From Dasypus novemcinctus (Eukaryota > Chordata > Mammalia > Cingulata > Dasypodidae): a DNA stretch of 64,000 nucleotides. The number at the start of each line of letters is the position of its first letter. Within the stretch, counting starts at the first letter, position 1. The notes under the pieces are model-generated. The model was not told the DNA's origin and did no database searches. It worked only from the letters and a program-made list of their open reading frames with translations. A program made the translations under genes and the position numbers. The stretch is from positions 11,002,739 through 11,066,738 of the forward strand of contig NC_080701.1 of the NCBI RefSeq assembly GCF_030445035.2, written 5' to 3'. Of the stretch, positions 45,287 to 55,833 are shown one piece after another.

Positions 45287-46010
45287 TGTAGTGGGTTGAA
45301 TGGTGCCCCCCACAAAAAAATATTGTGGGAGTCCAGGACTGGGACTTCCCCTCCTTAAATGAGATACAACCCAAAGCATGCAGCTGCTGGCACAACCTGG
45401 ACACCCACTAGTTAAAGAGTAACAAGCCTCCCAGGAGGAAAGAATGTAGTGGTACTGCAAGGCTGTATTCTCCCTTCCCAGTTGTAACATCACCAACATC
45501 ACCATAACATTCTGCAACTCTTGCAGAAACTCTGTTTTCATACTACATGGAATGGCTTTGTTCTGAGACCTTATATTACTTATATTACCCTAATTTTCCT
45601 GTATCTTTGCAGAGTGCTATCTTCATTGTTTCACCAGCCACCATTGAAGAGTCTCCTTGTCCCTAAGTTCCAATAAAGCTCGTGTCTAACCATTTGCCTT
45701 GTGGGTTCTTTGATCTTACAGCTGCCCCAACTCATGCCCTTCAAAGTTGGCTTGGAACAGATAGGTCCAGGTCCTAATGCCCAGCATCTGTGAATCTGAC
45801 ATTATGAGGAAAAAAAGTCTTCACAAATATAATTAAATTAATAATCCCAAGATGAGATAATTATGAATATCCAGAGGGAACCTGAATCCAATAGCAGGTG
45901 TGATTATGAGAGAAAGCCCTGGAAAGATTTAAGACACAAAGGAGAAAATGGTCATGGGAGACGAAGGCAGAGATTGAAGTTAAGCAGCCACAGCTAAAGA
46001 ACAAATGGCT
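45287..46010 (+). mobile_element. MLT1-type LTR split by a younger LTR
   Basis: Left piece TGTAGTGGGTTGAATGGTGC to 45323; right piece from 45760 ('ATAGGTCCAGGTCCTAATGC', 'AATAATCCCAAGATGAGATA', 'GGAGACGAAGGCAGAGATTG') to about 46010, where it stops short of its 3' end. The 436-bp insert is the LTR at 45324-45759. Confidence 0.8.
45324..45759 (+). mobile_element. Solo LTR, gammaretrovirus-like, nested in MLT1
   Basis: Begins TGTGGGAGTCCAGGACTGGG and contains 'CCAATAAAGCTCGTGTCTAA' (AATAAA at 45674) followed by 'TTGCCTTGTGGGTTCTTTG', the R-U5 style of class I elements. The right end is taken as TTGGAACA at 45759. Target duplication is degraded (AATAT/GATAG). No internal genes, no coding capacity. 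If the end is instead at TTACA (45720), the extra 39 bp would need another explanation. Confidence 0.65.
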
Positions 46011-46011
46011 T

Positions 46012-46428
46012 CAGTAACAAATTACCATGAACTGTTTGGCTTAGAACAACAGGACGTGATTCTCTCACAGTTCTAGGGGATAGAGGTTGGAAAGCAAAGT
46101 GTTGTCAGAGCCATGCTCTCTCTGGAGGCTCTAGGGAAGAGTCCTATCTTCTCGTGGTTTCTGGAAATCCTTGTCTTTCTTTGGCTTGTAGATGCATGAC
46201 TCCAGTCACTGCTTGAGCCTTCACATGGTTTCTTCCCTGTGTGTCTTTCTGGGTCTCTTTTCTCCTAGTCAAAGGATTTGAGGGTCACCCTAATGAACTA
46301 TGACTCATCTTAACAGTTTTCATCTTCATGTGTCCTATTTCCAAAGAAGCTCACAGTAATGGGTATAGGGGATTAGGGCTTGAATTCATCTGTTTGGAGG
46401 GCACAATTCAGTCCATTACAGTCTACCC
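46012..46428 (-). mobile_element. MLT1-type LTR, opposite orientation
   Basis: 'GTAACAAATTACCATGAAC', 'GATTCTCTCACAGTTCTAGG', 'GGCTTGTAGATGCATGAC', 'CACTCCAG'-type order and 'TTCAGTCCATTACAG' are the reverse complement of an MLT1 LTR from 3' to 5' end. It abuts the plus-strand MLT1 at 46010, giving a head-opposed pair. Confidence 0.8.
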
Positions 46429-46989
46429 TTAGGCTCCCCAAAAGTTGTGTCCTTCCCATGTGGAAATGCATTTACCCCATTCCAACATCCCCAAAAGCCT
46501 TAACCCATTCCAGGGTCAACCCTTAGCCCCAAATCTCATATAAATATTATTAACTTAAAAAGTCCCAAATCTGATCATCTAAATCTGGTATGGGTGAGAC
46601 TCTGGGACAAAATTCCTGTCCATCTGTACAACTCTAAAACTAGAAAACAAGTCGTCTGGTTCCCAAATACAATAGAGGGATAGGCATAGGATAGTAATTC
46701 CCCTTCTGAATGAGAAAAATGGAGGGACTAAAGGAGTCACTTTTCCTATGCAAGCTCAAAATTCAACAGGTAGAATTCCCCTGTGGCTCTATGATCCATT
46801 CCTCTGGGGCCAAAGAGGAAGCCGGAGAAGGTGGTCCCATTCCCTGAGGCAGAGGAGGCAGAAGCAGCCCCACAAATCTCTGAGTCACCCTCAGACTCAT
46901 TCTTCTTTCATTTAATTCTGTCTCTGTCCCTTTGGGCCATGCTGGCAGAATTTCTGCTCATATAAAATTCTTGGCAGCAAAGGTGACTT
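46429..46989 (-). mobile_element. MaLR internal sequence (antisense relic)
   Basis: 'TAGGCTCCCCAAAAGTTGTG', 'CCATTCCAACATCCCCAAAA', 'TCTGGTATGGGTGAGACTC' and 'GGGATAGGCATAGGATAG' follow the order of non-coding MaLR internal DNA next to an MLT1 LTR. No open frame. Confidence 0.6.
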
Positions 46990-48560
46990 TAAGTGATTGT
47001 TCCTACCCAGTGGAGCTTGGTCACATCCCCCAATGGAACAATAATAATCCCCCAAGTGCAATGACAAAGACCAACAAGGAAGGATAGTCCAATAATGAAC
47101 CTTTGATACTGATACATGCTTATGAGCCTGTGTGCCTGAAATATAAACTAGGCCTAGAGTTGCAGGGTGCCTAAGAGTTACCTCCTGAGAGCCTCCATAT
47201 AGCTCACATATGGCAACTCTCTAAGCCAAACTCAGAATGTAAATGCATTACCTTCCCCCCAGCATGGGACATGACTCTTGGGGATGAGCCTCCCAGGCGC
47301 CAAGGGATTACTACCAATCAATAACTGGTGATGCAACTATTAAGAGACCTTGAATAAAAGGGTCAACTAGACCAGCAGAATATCTTAGCCTATATGTTGA
47401 ATAAAGTGTTAAAAACTGCTTTTGACCTTGAATAAAAGGGGAAAATGGCAAAGACAAATGAGTTTATATGGCGTAGAATCTTCCAAAAAGAGTCAGGAGG
47501 TCATCAGAGGGGTCACACTTATGCACACCTCAGTAGGACCCCTGAGAGAGACAAAGTAGATACAACTCTACGTGTTGGTTCTCCTGAAGTCTATGGAGAT
47601 CACAGGGTATGTGGTCATGGCAGATGGATTTGGAGTTCTGTGCCATGTCAGAGGGCCCTCCTTTGGAATTTGTGCTCCTGAGTGTGATATAGCTGCACTC
47701 AGATGTGACGTTCCTACACATGCCTCTTCTGTCACTTTTACTGAACCTGTGGTTGGCACTAGGGATGGTGCATACTCAGGAGACTTGAATCTCTGGACTA
47801 CCCATGTGCCAGCTGGGCCGTGAGCCTCAGCAGAGTTGCGATTCCTACTCTCTAGTTCATTGGACTCACCCAGGTCAGCTAACAGGGAGGTGAAGATGGT
47901 CAACCACCACACCAGGGAATCAAGGGTGCCCAACAGCTGCAAGCTGTGGAATCTAAGCCCCCTCTTAATCCAGAGGTGGAAATGGACATCACCATCCCAG
48001 GGTCCACAGAATGGAGAAATAAAATAGAGTGGACTTACTGATATTCTACTATAAAACTTTTGTGAATAGTAATAAGAAAAATTGTAGCATTGAGGTGGAG
48101 AAAGTGGCCACGGTAGTTGCTGAGGGCAGGGAGAGGGAAGTAGAGATGTGATGTGGGGGCATTTTTGGGACTTTTGAGTTGTTCTGAGTGATATTGCAGG
48201 ATCAGATCCTCAACTTTATATATCCCGCCATAACCCACTGAATGTACTGAGGGAGAGTGTGAACTACAGAGTAAACTATTATCTATGTGGTGCAGCAGTG
48301 CCCCAAAATGTGTTCACCAAGTGCGATGAGTGTTCCACAATGATGGAGGAGGTTGTTGGTGTGGAAGTAGTGGGTTGGGGGTTATATAGGAACCTCTTAT
48401 ATTTTTTAATGTAACATTTTTTGTGTGATGTATATATCTTCAAAAAATTCAAATTACAAAAATGATAGGGTGGGAGGTGGGGAGTGGGTATATGGGAACC
48501 TCATATTTTTTAATGTTTTTTAATGTAAAGTTCTTTGTGATCTATTAACTGTAATAAAAA
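46990..48560 (+). mobile_element. Polyadenylated retroposon, longest copy (window family R, copy 4)
   Basis: About 1.57 kb without long open frames. Landmarks: 'GCATGGGACATGACTCTTGG', 'GGATGAGCCTCCCAGGCGCC', 'GTGGTCATGGCAGATGG', 'GTGGAGAAAGTGGCCACGG', GGGGGCATTTTTGGG. The 3' block 'GGAACCTC...TTTTTTAATGTAA' occurs twice and the end is TTTGTGATCTATTAACTG. It serves as the reference for the three shorter copies. It may be the 3' part of a xenarthran L1 or an ERV-derived unit; I cannot decide. Confidence 0.7.
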
Positions 48561-48580
48561 AAGTATTAAAAAATTCTTGG

Positions 48581-48892
48581 GAAGTGGATTTGGCTCTAAT
48601 TGTTGAGTTCCTGTCTATTACACAGGAGGTCCTGGGTTCAGTTCCTGATGCCTCTTAAAGAAGGCAAGCTGGCACAGTGAGCTGGTACAACAAAGAGACA
48701 CAAGGAAGACAGCAAAGGTGGCTCTAAACGATTGGGCACCTCCCTCCCACCTGGGAGGTCCTGGGTTCAGTTCCAGTGCCTCCTAAAAAGAAGATGAGCA
48801 CACAACAAATAGACACAACGAGCGCAAAACAACGGGGGGAGGAGAGGTGGGCGGGCATAAATAAATAAATAAATAAATCTTAAAAATAAATT
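48581..48892 (+). mobile_element. DAS-type SINE, two-headed subtype
   Basis: GGGAAGTGGATTTGGCTC head with GGTTCAGTTCC, spacer with ACAAAGAGACACAAGG, second head (GGTGGCTCTAAACGATTGG ... GGTTCAGTTCC), tail CATAAATAAATAAATAAATAAATC. Located directly behind retroposon copy 4. Confidence 0.88.
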
Positions 48893-48919
48893 TTTGAAAA
48901 CCTTGTTGGTATTCTTTGC

Positions 48920-49215
48920 AATCCACAGATGTTCACACCATTGGTTGATATGGCTCTCCATCACTGCCTTCACCTGATCTTCCTCTCTCCCTGTGTGTGT
49001 CTTCTGCTGCCCTTTGTGTACTCTCCGTTATAAAGACAATGGTTGTCAGATTTAGTTTGGTATGATGTCATCTTTGCTTGATTTCATCTGCACAGACCCT
49101 ACCTCCAAATAAGGTCAATGCATCGGCATAGCTTGAGCATATGTTTTGGGGGGACACAATTTAACTCACTACAGGAGGATTCTCCCCTAGAGCCTTCAGA
49201 GGAATGGGAACTGCC
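48920..49215. mobile_element. MLT1 fragments, minus then plus orientation
   Basis: 48920-49165 reads antisense MLT1 ('CTCCCTGTGTGTGTCTTC', 'CCTACCTCCAAATAAGGTC', 'GGGGGGACACAATTTAACTC'). It is followed directly by sense-type 'GGAGGATTCTCCCCTAGAGC' at 49167-49215. The abrupt change of orientation indicates a rearrangement. Confidence 0.6.
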
Positions 49216-49341
49216 AGCGCCTAATTGCTAACACTATCCATTATTTCACCATTCAGAGAGATAACCACTGTTAACATTCTCATGTACTTTCTACTATTAT
49301 GTATGTGTGTATTTTAATATTCATATATAATTGTTTGTGCT

Positions 49342-49678
49342 TTTTTTAAAGATTTATTTATTTATTTAATTCCCTCCCTCTCCCCCGGTTGTCTGCTCTC
49401 TGTGTCTATTTGCTGCGCCTTGTTTCTTTGTCCGCTTCTGTTGTCGTCAGCGGCATGGGAAGTGCGGGCGGCGCCATTCCTGGGCAGGCGCTCTCCTTGT
49501 GCTTGGGGCTTCCCTCCGCAGGGACACCCCTGCGTGGCAGGCACTCCTTGCGCGCATCAGCACTGCGCATGGGCCAGCTCCACACGGGTCAAGGAGGCCC
49601 GGGGTTTGAACCGCGGACCTCCCATGTGGTAGACGGACGCCCTAACCACTGGGCCAAGTCCATTTCCCCATATATAAT
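49342..49678 (-). mobile_element. DAS SINE with internal deletions
   Basis: Poly(T) left, head right (GGGTTTGAACCGCGGACC ... GGGCCAAGTCCATTTCCC). Body is shortened by loss of blocks in the CAAGGAGTG section and of the segment between CGGCATGGGAA and GTGCGGGCG. About 19-bp target duplication CATATATAATTGTT(T)GTGCT at 49322-49341 and 49679-49697. Confidence 0.92.
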
Positions 49679-49739
49679 TGTTGTGCTCAAAAAAAATATG
49701 GGATCATTCCCTGTGTAGATTCTTAGTTAGCATTTTATC

Positions 49740-51120
49740 ATCATTTATCATGCAAGTTAAATATGCCCATTATTCAAATTTGGGGGAAAAACTCTCCCTA
49801 AATTCATTACTTGGGAAATTTTCTTAAATTATTTCTTTGATTATTTTCTTTCTTCCTTCTTCTCTTTCTGGACCTCTTATTACTTAATCATTTGATCTCC
49901 TGGATGGTTCTCTAGTTATCTCATCATTTCCAACTCTCTTCTACTTACTGAGCAAATTCCTCAAATTCATCTTTTAAAGTGCTCTCCAAAAGAAATTTTA
50001 GCAATGATGGAAATATTCTATATCTATTCTGCCTAACATTTTAGCTACTAGCCTTATGTGACCTTTGAGCATTTGAAATGTGACTAGTGCACATGAAGAA
50101 ATAAATTTTTTATTTTATTAGTTTTCAGTAACTTGACTTTAAATATATTGGCCAGTGGCTACCCTACTGGACAGCACTAGCATTTGTTTTCTGTCACATG
50201 TTTTTAATTTCCAAGAGCTCTTTAGCGTTTTTTTTCCCTAAATATTTTATTTTTATAGCCTTGGTTCTTATTTCATGGACTAAATAGCCTCTTTTAACTT
50301 TCTGAGGATAGGATCAATGCTGTTGCTTTTAAGTCTTGCGCAGTTTTTCTTTCCTCCAAGATCTTCTTTGTGCTTGTCTGTTTTGGTCTCTAGCTTGTAT
50401 ATAACAAGCTTTCATCAAATGTCTGATAATTTTGAATGATCTGCTCAAAATTAAGAGTAGGAAATTTAAAAACTGATTGGAAACTCTGAGCGTGTTTCAG
50501 GTGATAGTGGGGGAAAATTGATGACAGTATTTTCAAGTATTTTCTTTTAGGATGGCGGATTCCCCCAAGGAAGGGTCTTCCAATGTCACACCTAAAGGGT
50601 AAGGGTCTAACTGCTGCATTCTGGAGGTCAAGTTGGGGGAGAGGATTGGAGGCTGATCTCTTAATCCCCCTCAATGAGAATAAGCTTCCAGACTTCTGAC
50701 AACGCTGTGGAGGGCAGTCACCTGGCAGCAAGGTCTAGGGCTTCAATTTTTCCTCAGTCAGCTTTCACCTTGGTCCTGCTTATATTAGCTTCCCTCTCTC
50801 TCTATCTCCTGTCTTAAGTTTGCACTGTATAATCCTCAAAGGGCCCAGGATTCGTGCCCTTCATAAATTTTGTTGTATAAATATGATTAGTTCTCAACAC
50901 TTCCCAGTGATCTTGGAATTTTGTTTTTTCAGGTCTGTTAAATTAGTTAGCACTAATCCATTGGATTTTCAGCTTTTACAATTTTGTTGCTGTTGTTTTC
51001 TCTTCTATTCTCCTAATTCTTGTGGGTTGGTTTAGGTCTTATAACACTTCCTATTTTGATAATGTTTGTGAGGGAGGAAAATTAAATGTCTAGTTCCATC
51101 CACCATTCTGATCTTGAAGT
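49740..51120 (-). mobile_element. Probable ancient L1-derived sequence, minus strand
   Basis: Pieces such as 'TTTAATTTCCAAGAGCTC', 'TTGTTTTGGTCTCTAGC'-type T-rich sequence and 'TCCATCCACCATTCTGATC' (antisense of an L1 5' end) suggest an old L1 5' region, interrupted by a hAT relic at 50010-50185. No frame is intact; assignment is tentative. Confidence 0.4.
50010..50185. mobile_element. MER5A-like hAT-Charlie MITE
   Basis: 'GGAAATATTCTATATCTATT', 'TAGCTACTAGCCTTATGTG', 'GAGCATTTGAAATGTGACTAG', 'GGCCAGTGGCTACCCTACTG', 'GGACAGCA' give the full order of MER5A-type elements. Non-autonomous. Confidence 0.8.
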
Positions 51121-51169
51121 TAAAGAAAAAAACAACCGATCTCCTTCTGTAAGGTCCAGTTCCTCTGTG

Positions 51170-51404
51170 ACTCTTTCTTCTGACTCCTCTGCCATTAGCA
51201 GAATTAATCCCACCTTTTACTGCCTTCAGAGATTTTGCTGCATGTCTTTTAGTGTGATGCACAAATTGGATCCTAATTTATTTATGTAAGCTTTTCTCCT
51301 CAGAGAAAATATAAGTGGCAGGGCCAAGTTTCGTTGTAGTTTTATCAACCACATTTATCACAATACAAAATAAGCACCCAATAAATGTTGGCTAAATGCA
51401 AGAA
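51170..51404 (+). mobile_element. L2/MIR-type 3' end
   Basis: 'AATCCCACCTTTTACTGCC' and, at the end, 'AAGCACCCAATAAATGTTGG' resemble the shared L2/MIR 3' end. Diverged. Confidence 0.45.
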
Positions 51405-52899
51405 TTTATAATTAGGTTCCAAAAAGGGCAGAGGTGAACCTTTACAAAAATTGGACTTATTCAGATACATTTTCTTCTGACTAAAAAATTCTGATTTCTT
51501 TTTAACAATTCCTGCCTTCCCAGACTAAAATTGAAAACCTGTCAGTTCCTCTACAGCAGAGAAGCCTGTTTAACACATTATCAGTAATATTTTATAGATC
51601 GCCCTCTAGTGGCATTTCAAGAAATTAACTTACTGTGCCCATTACGGGATGATGTCACCAGAGGTATGAGCGCTGCTGCATTTAAAACCCCAATGACATG
51701 CATCTCTGTATTTCATTAATTTTCCCAATTGGACAAGTATGGATTTTGTAGTCATAGAAAAACTATATTTTTCAAAATAATCTGATGGGTTTTGAAACAA
51801 TATAAAGAGATTAGGAAGTTGAATTAAAATAAAAACATAAATTATATGGTTTTGAAATGTGATCTATATTTAATGTCTGCTTTGCTTTTATTATTTTGCA
51901 ATCTGTCCACAGTTGAATTATGATAAACCCAAAATAAATTATTTACAATCATTCATAATTCAAATGGTTAAATAGCTAAAGTTATCACAGAAAATCCACT
52001 TTATTTTATATACTAAAAACTCAAATTGAATTTCTTCCACCAATTTTGAAATAAATCTGAAATCATTAACATGCAGGTTTAATCATACAACATTGGAGGA
52101 AAGAAAACAGTGGAGCAGTTCTCTATTCTTATTTTCCTTCCCCTCTTCCTACTGAATTTTTTGTTTTTGATTTTTGCTTATTTCTTTTTAGTTTTTTTCT
52201 TTTATTTTTTTCCTTCCCCCCCCCCCCTCTTTTTCCCTATTGGATTTAAACATGTGAAGATATTTGGTGACCTCAGTGGAGATGTGTCAGTGGACTGTGG
52301 GGTTGAAATCCAAATTAGGGTAGGTTATATAGTAAGGTGAAAGGGTAGCAAAAGAAAATTCTTTCAAGAAGTTGTTAAATAAAAATTAAATGGCCACCTG
52401 CATTGACAGTTGCCAGGAGAGGTCTTCTTTTTGAGACAGGGCAAGGACTTTGCTAAAGATGAAAATTGACCAAAGATGGGACTTTCTAAGAGAATAGAGT
52501 AGGTAAGTGACTAGTTGGTCTCAGTGCAGTAGGGATAGCCTATGAAAATTGGACAAATATTCTGTATAACCAATGTATAATCTGTTTTCCATTTTGTTAG
52601 ACCCTCATCCGTAATGAAAAACTTGTGCCAACCAATTATTATAACTCTTCACTTGGAAATTTCCTAAATGCTTTTATGAGCTGCTGCAACCTGATCACCA
52701 TCTTGAGACTCTTACTCCAACTCCCCCAGTTTAGGATCCTCCTGCTTGAGCAGTTTTCTTCAATAAACTGACAGTTTTGATTACACTGGTGATCTGCTTT
52801 CTTTTGACAAGATTAGCTCTGAGGGTGAGGAAAGAGATGGTGCAGCAGCTGTACAGGGTTCCAAGGTTGAGAAAGGTGTTTTGGTTGGTTGGTTGATTT
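51405..52899. other. Unique sequence; poly(C) tract
   Basis: No gene recognised. A run of 12 C at 52216-52227 lies in a polypyrimidine tract. 51520-51730 looks single-copy and contains the CTCF-like core described separately. Confidence 0.4.
51601..51612 (-). promoter_or_regulatory. CTCF core-motif match
   Basis: On the minus strand CCACTAGAGGGC, a full match to the CTCF core CCASYAGRKGGC, followed by GAT. CTCF binds such sites to anchor chromatin loops. Occupancy cannot be inferred from sequence alone. Confidence 0.5.
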
Positions 52900-53103
52900 T
52901 GGTGTTTTTGCTGCTGCTGTTGTTGTTTTATCCATTCTATCAGTTTATGTGTTTTGACTGGGGAGTTCAAGTCATTAACGTTCAATATTATTACTGTAAA
53001 GGCATTACTTCATCCATTTTGTCCTTTGGTTTTCTGTAGGCATATCTTAGTATTGTTTGTCTTTTTACCCCTTAATTTACCCTTCCTAATAATCTTCATT
53101 TCT

Positions 53104-53885
53104 GGGAAATGGATGTAGCTCAACCAATTGGACTCCTGTCTACCATATAGGAGGTCCAGGGTTCGATGCCCAGGGCCTCCTGGTGAGGTGAGCTGGTCCA
53201 TGCAGAGTGCTGCCCAGCATGGAAAAGCTGCCCTATGCAGGAGTGCTGCCCAGCATGGAAAAGCTGCCCTATGCAGGAGTGCTGCCCAGCATGGAAAAGC
53301 TGCCCTATGCAGGAGTGCTGCCCAGCATGGAAAAGCTGCCCTATGCAGGAGTGCTGCCCAGCATGGAAAAGCTGCCCTATGCAGGAGTGCTGGCCAGCAT
53401 GGAAAAGCTGCCCTATGCAGGAGTGCTGGCCAGCATGGAAAAGCTGCCCTATGCAGGAGTGCTGGCCAGCATGGAAAAGCTGCCCTATGCAGGAGTGCTG
53501 GCCAGCATGGAAAAGCTGCCCTATGCAGGAGTGCTGCCCAGCATGGAAAAGCTGCCCTATGCAGGAGTGCTGCCCAGCATGGAAAAGCTGCCCTATGCAG
53601 GAGTGCTGGCCAACACGGAGAGCTGGTGCAGCAATATGATGCAACAAGAGACAAAGAGGAGAGAAAATAAAAACACATAGCAGAATAGGGAGATGAGATG
53701 GCGCAAGAGAGTAATCACCTCTCTCCCAGTCTGGAAGATCCTAGGATCAGTTCCTGGACTGTCTAATGAGAATACAAGCAGACACAGAAGAACACAGAGC
53801 AAATGGATACAGAGAGCAGACAATGGGGAGAATGGGGGAGGGGGGAAGAGGGGGGGAGAAATAAATAAACCTTTAAAAATAATAA
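53104..53885 (+). mobile_element. DAS SINE whose body is an internal VNTR
   Basis: Head GGGAAATGGATGTAGCTC with B-box GGTTCGATGCCC and GGCCTCCTGG, then 11 full copies of a 36-bp unit (53207-53602). SINE sequence then resumes: GGAGAGCTGGTGCAGC, GATGCAACAAGAGAC, a second head-like part near 53690-53770 and tail GAGAAATAAATAAACC. A perfect 17-bp target duplication TAATAATCTTCATTTCT flanks it at 53087-53103 and 53886-53902, so head, VNTR and tail are one inserted element. It lies in the L1 at 52900-56045. Confidence 0.95.
53207..53620 (+). repeat. 36-bp VNTR, 11 full units plus a partial
   Basis: Units start GTGCTG at 53207 and every 36 bp to 53567, with a partial at 53603. Each contains CAGCATGGAAAAGCTGCCC and CTATGCAGGA. 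The only variation I see is CC or GG after GCTG: units 1-5 read GCTGCCCAGC, 6-9 GCTGGCCAGC, 10-11 GCTGCCCAGC, and the partial reads GGCC. Since 36 is divisible by 3 and no unit contains a stop in several frames, up to five long frames (134-222 codons) appear; they are artefacts. Confidence 0.97.
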
Positions 53886-53987
53886 TAATAATCTTCATTT
53901 CTACACTAGTCTCCAAATGTCTTGCCCTTGTTTATTCCTTTCAGGCTGCAGCATTCCCTTCAATATCTTTTGTAATTCTGGTCTTTT

Positions 53988-54441
53988 TTTTGGGGGGGGG
54001 TTTCCTTTTTTTTTTTTTTAAGATTTATTTATTTACTTCTCTCCCCTCCCCCCGCCCCAGTTGTCTGTTCTCTGTGTCTATTTGCTGTGTCTTCTTCTTT
54101 GTCCGCTTCTGTTGTTGTCAGTGGCACGGGAATCTGTGTTTCTTTTTTTGCTGTTGTTGTTGCATCATCTTGTTGTGTCAACTTTCTGTGTGGGCGGTGC
54201 CATTCTTAGGCAGGCTGCACTTTGTTTCGTGCTGGGCAGGTCTCCTTACGGGGTGCACTCCTTGCACGTGGGGCTCCCCTATGCAGGAGACACCCCTGCG
54301 TGGCATGGCACTCCTTGCACGCATCAGCACTGAGCATGGGTCAGCTCCACAGGGGTCAAGGAGGCCCGGGGTTTGAGCCGTGGACCTCCCATGTGGTAGA
54401 CGGATGCTCTAACCACTGGGCCAAGTCTGCTTCCCACAGTG
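53988..54441 (-). mobile_element. DAS SINE, full length
   Basis: Poly(T) with an interrupting run of G at left (53988-54020), head at right (GGTTTGAGCCGTGGACCTCC ... CCAAGTCTGCTTCCC). Target duplication TTCTGGTCTTTT at 53976-53987 and 54442-54453. Six extra bases (ACAGTG) lie between head and duplication. Confidence 0.9.
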
Positions 54442-55549
54442 TTCTGGTCTTTTGATAACATGTTCTACCAGTATTTGTTTGTCTGTGGAGACTTTGAACT
54501 CATCATCATTTTTGAAGAAAAGTTTTGCTAGATACAGAGTTCTTGATTGGCAGTTTCTCTCTTTCAGTACCTTAAATACATCATACCACTTTCTTCTCTC
54601 CTCCATGGTTTCTGATAAGAGGTCGGCACTTAATCTTATTGAGGTTCCCTTTTATGTGATGCTTTTCTCTTGCTGCTTTCAGAATCCTCTCTTTATCTCT
54701 GATATTTGTCATTCCGTATAGTAGGTGTCTCGGGGTATGTCTATTTGGATTTATTCTGTTTGGGGTGCCTTGTCCTTTTTGATATTGATATTTATCTCTT
54801 ATAAAGGTTGGGAAATTGTCAGTCATTGTTTTCTCAAATATTCTTTCTGCCCCCTTTTCATTCTCTTCTCTTTCTGGGGCACCCACAATGCATATGTTTG
54901 TGTATTTCACATTATCATTCAGTTCGCTAAGACCCTTTTTTTTTTTTTCCATTCTCTTCTCTTTTTGTTCTCCCCTATTTTCCAGTTCAGATATTCTGTC
55001 TTTGACATTACTAATTCTGTCCTCGAGCAAGTCAAATCTGCTCTTATATGCCTTTAATGTATTTTTAGTCTCATCCCATAAGATCTGTTACTTCTTTTTG
55101 CAGACTTTCAAATTGTTCTTTATGCTCATTCAGTATCTTCTTAATATCTTTTATCTCTTTTGTCACATTTTTTTCAATTATTTAAATTGATTCAGGAGAG
55201 TTGTGTGATTATCATTGATCAATTATCTTAAATCCTGTATCTCTTTTGGTTTGTTCCTTTCGCTGGACCATCTCTTCCTGTTTCCTAGTATGGCTTACAA
55301 TTCTTTGCTGATGTCTAGCATCTGAATGTGGTTAATTTATTCTGATGGCCAATTTCTCTCTCTTGCCTATTGCTTTTTTTCATAGCTCTTCTTTGATATT
55401 TGTTTCAACTTATTCTAAGTCTTTAAAATTGCCCAGCTTAAGTTATCAATATCATGCCAGAAACTCATGAATGGGGCACAGATTTTCTACCAGGGTTAGA
55501 GTACAGGGAGAACCAAAAGCAGTTTTTGTCCATGCAATTTCGAGACCGG

Positions 55550-55563
55550 CCAGCAGATGGTGC
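55550..55563 (+). promoter_or_regulatory. CTCF-like motif in L1 5' UTR
   Basis: CCAGCAGATGGTGC matches the CTCF core CCASYAGRKGGCRS except T for C. It lies in the L1 5' UTR. Confidence 0.4.
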
Positions 55564-55799
55564 TGGTCATGCACCTTTCCAGGGACGTGTTTCTTTCAAT
55601 CTCCATTTTCCTGTGTTTTGCTCTAGCCAGAGGGAGATTCAAAGCAGACTCTGCTAGCCAAATTCACTGAAGAACCACCCTTCACCCCCCAGACTCTCCC
55701 TCCCTTTTCCCTTGTAACAGGTGATGGGGAGGAAGATATCTATTCTCCTCTCAGACTGCTGCAGTGAGCCAGGGGTTTTACCCCAGCTTACTATCTTGT

Positions 55800-55833
55800 G
55801 GGGGGTGGGGGGTGGGGGTGGGGGTGGTAGGGG
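55800..55833 (+). other. G-quadruplex-forming G-run array
   Basis: Runs G6-T-G6-T-G5-T-G5 followed by TGGTAGGGG meet the G4 rule (four or more G3 tracts with short loops). It lies on the strand opposite the L1 sense strand, in its 5' UTR. Confidence 0.85.

Noticed and set aside
53010-53680. Five overlapping long frames of 134-222 codons with a repeated 12-residue unit
   Set aside because: They come from a 36-bp VNTR inside a SINE. The period is divisible by 3 and most frames lack stops, so length is not evidence of coding.
53693-54376. 227-codon plus-strand frame
   Set aside because: Runs across the tail of one SINE and the body of the next; no family resemblance.
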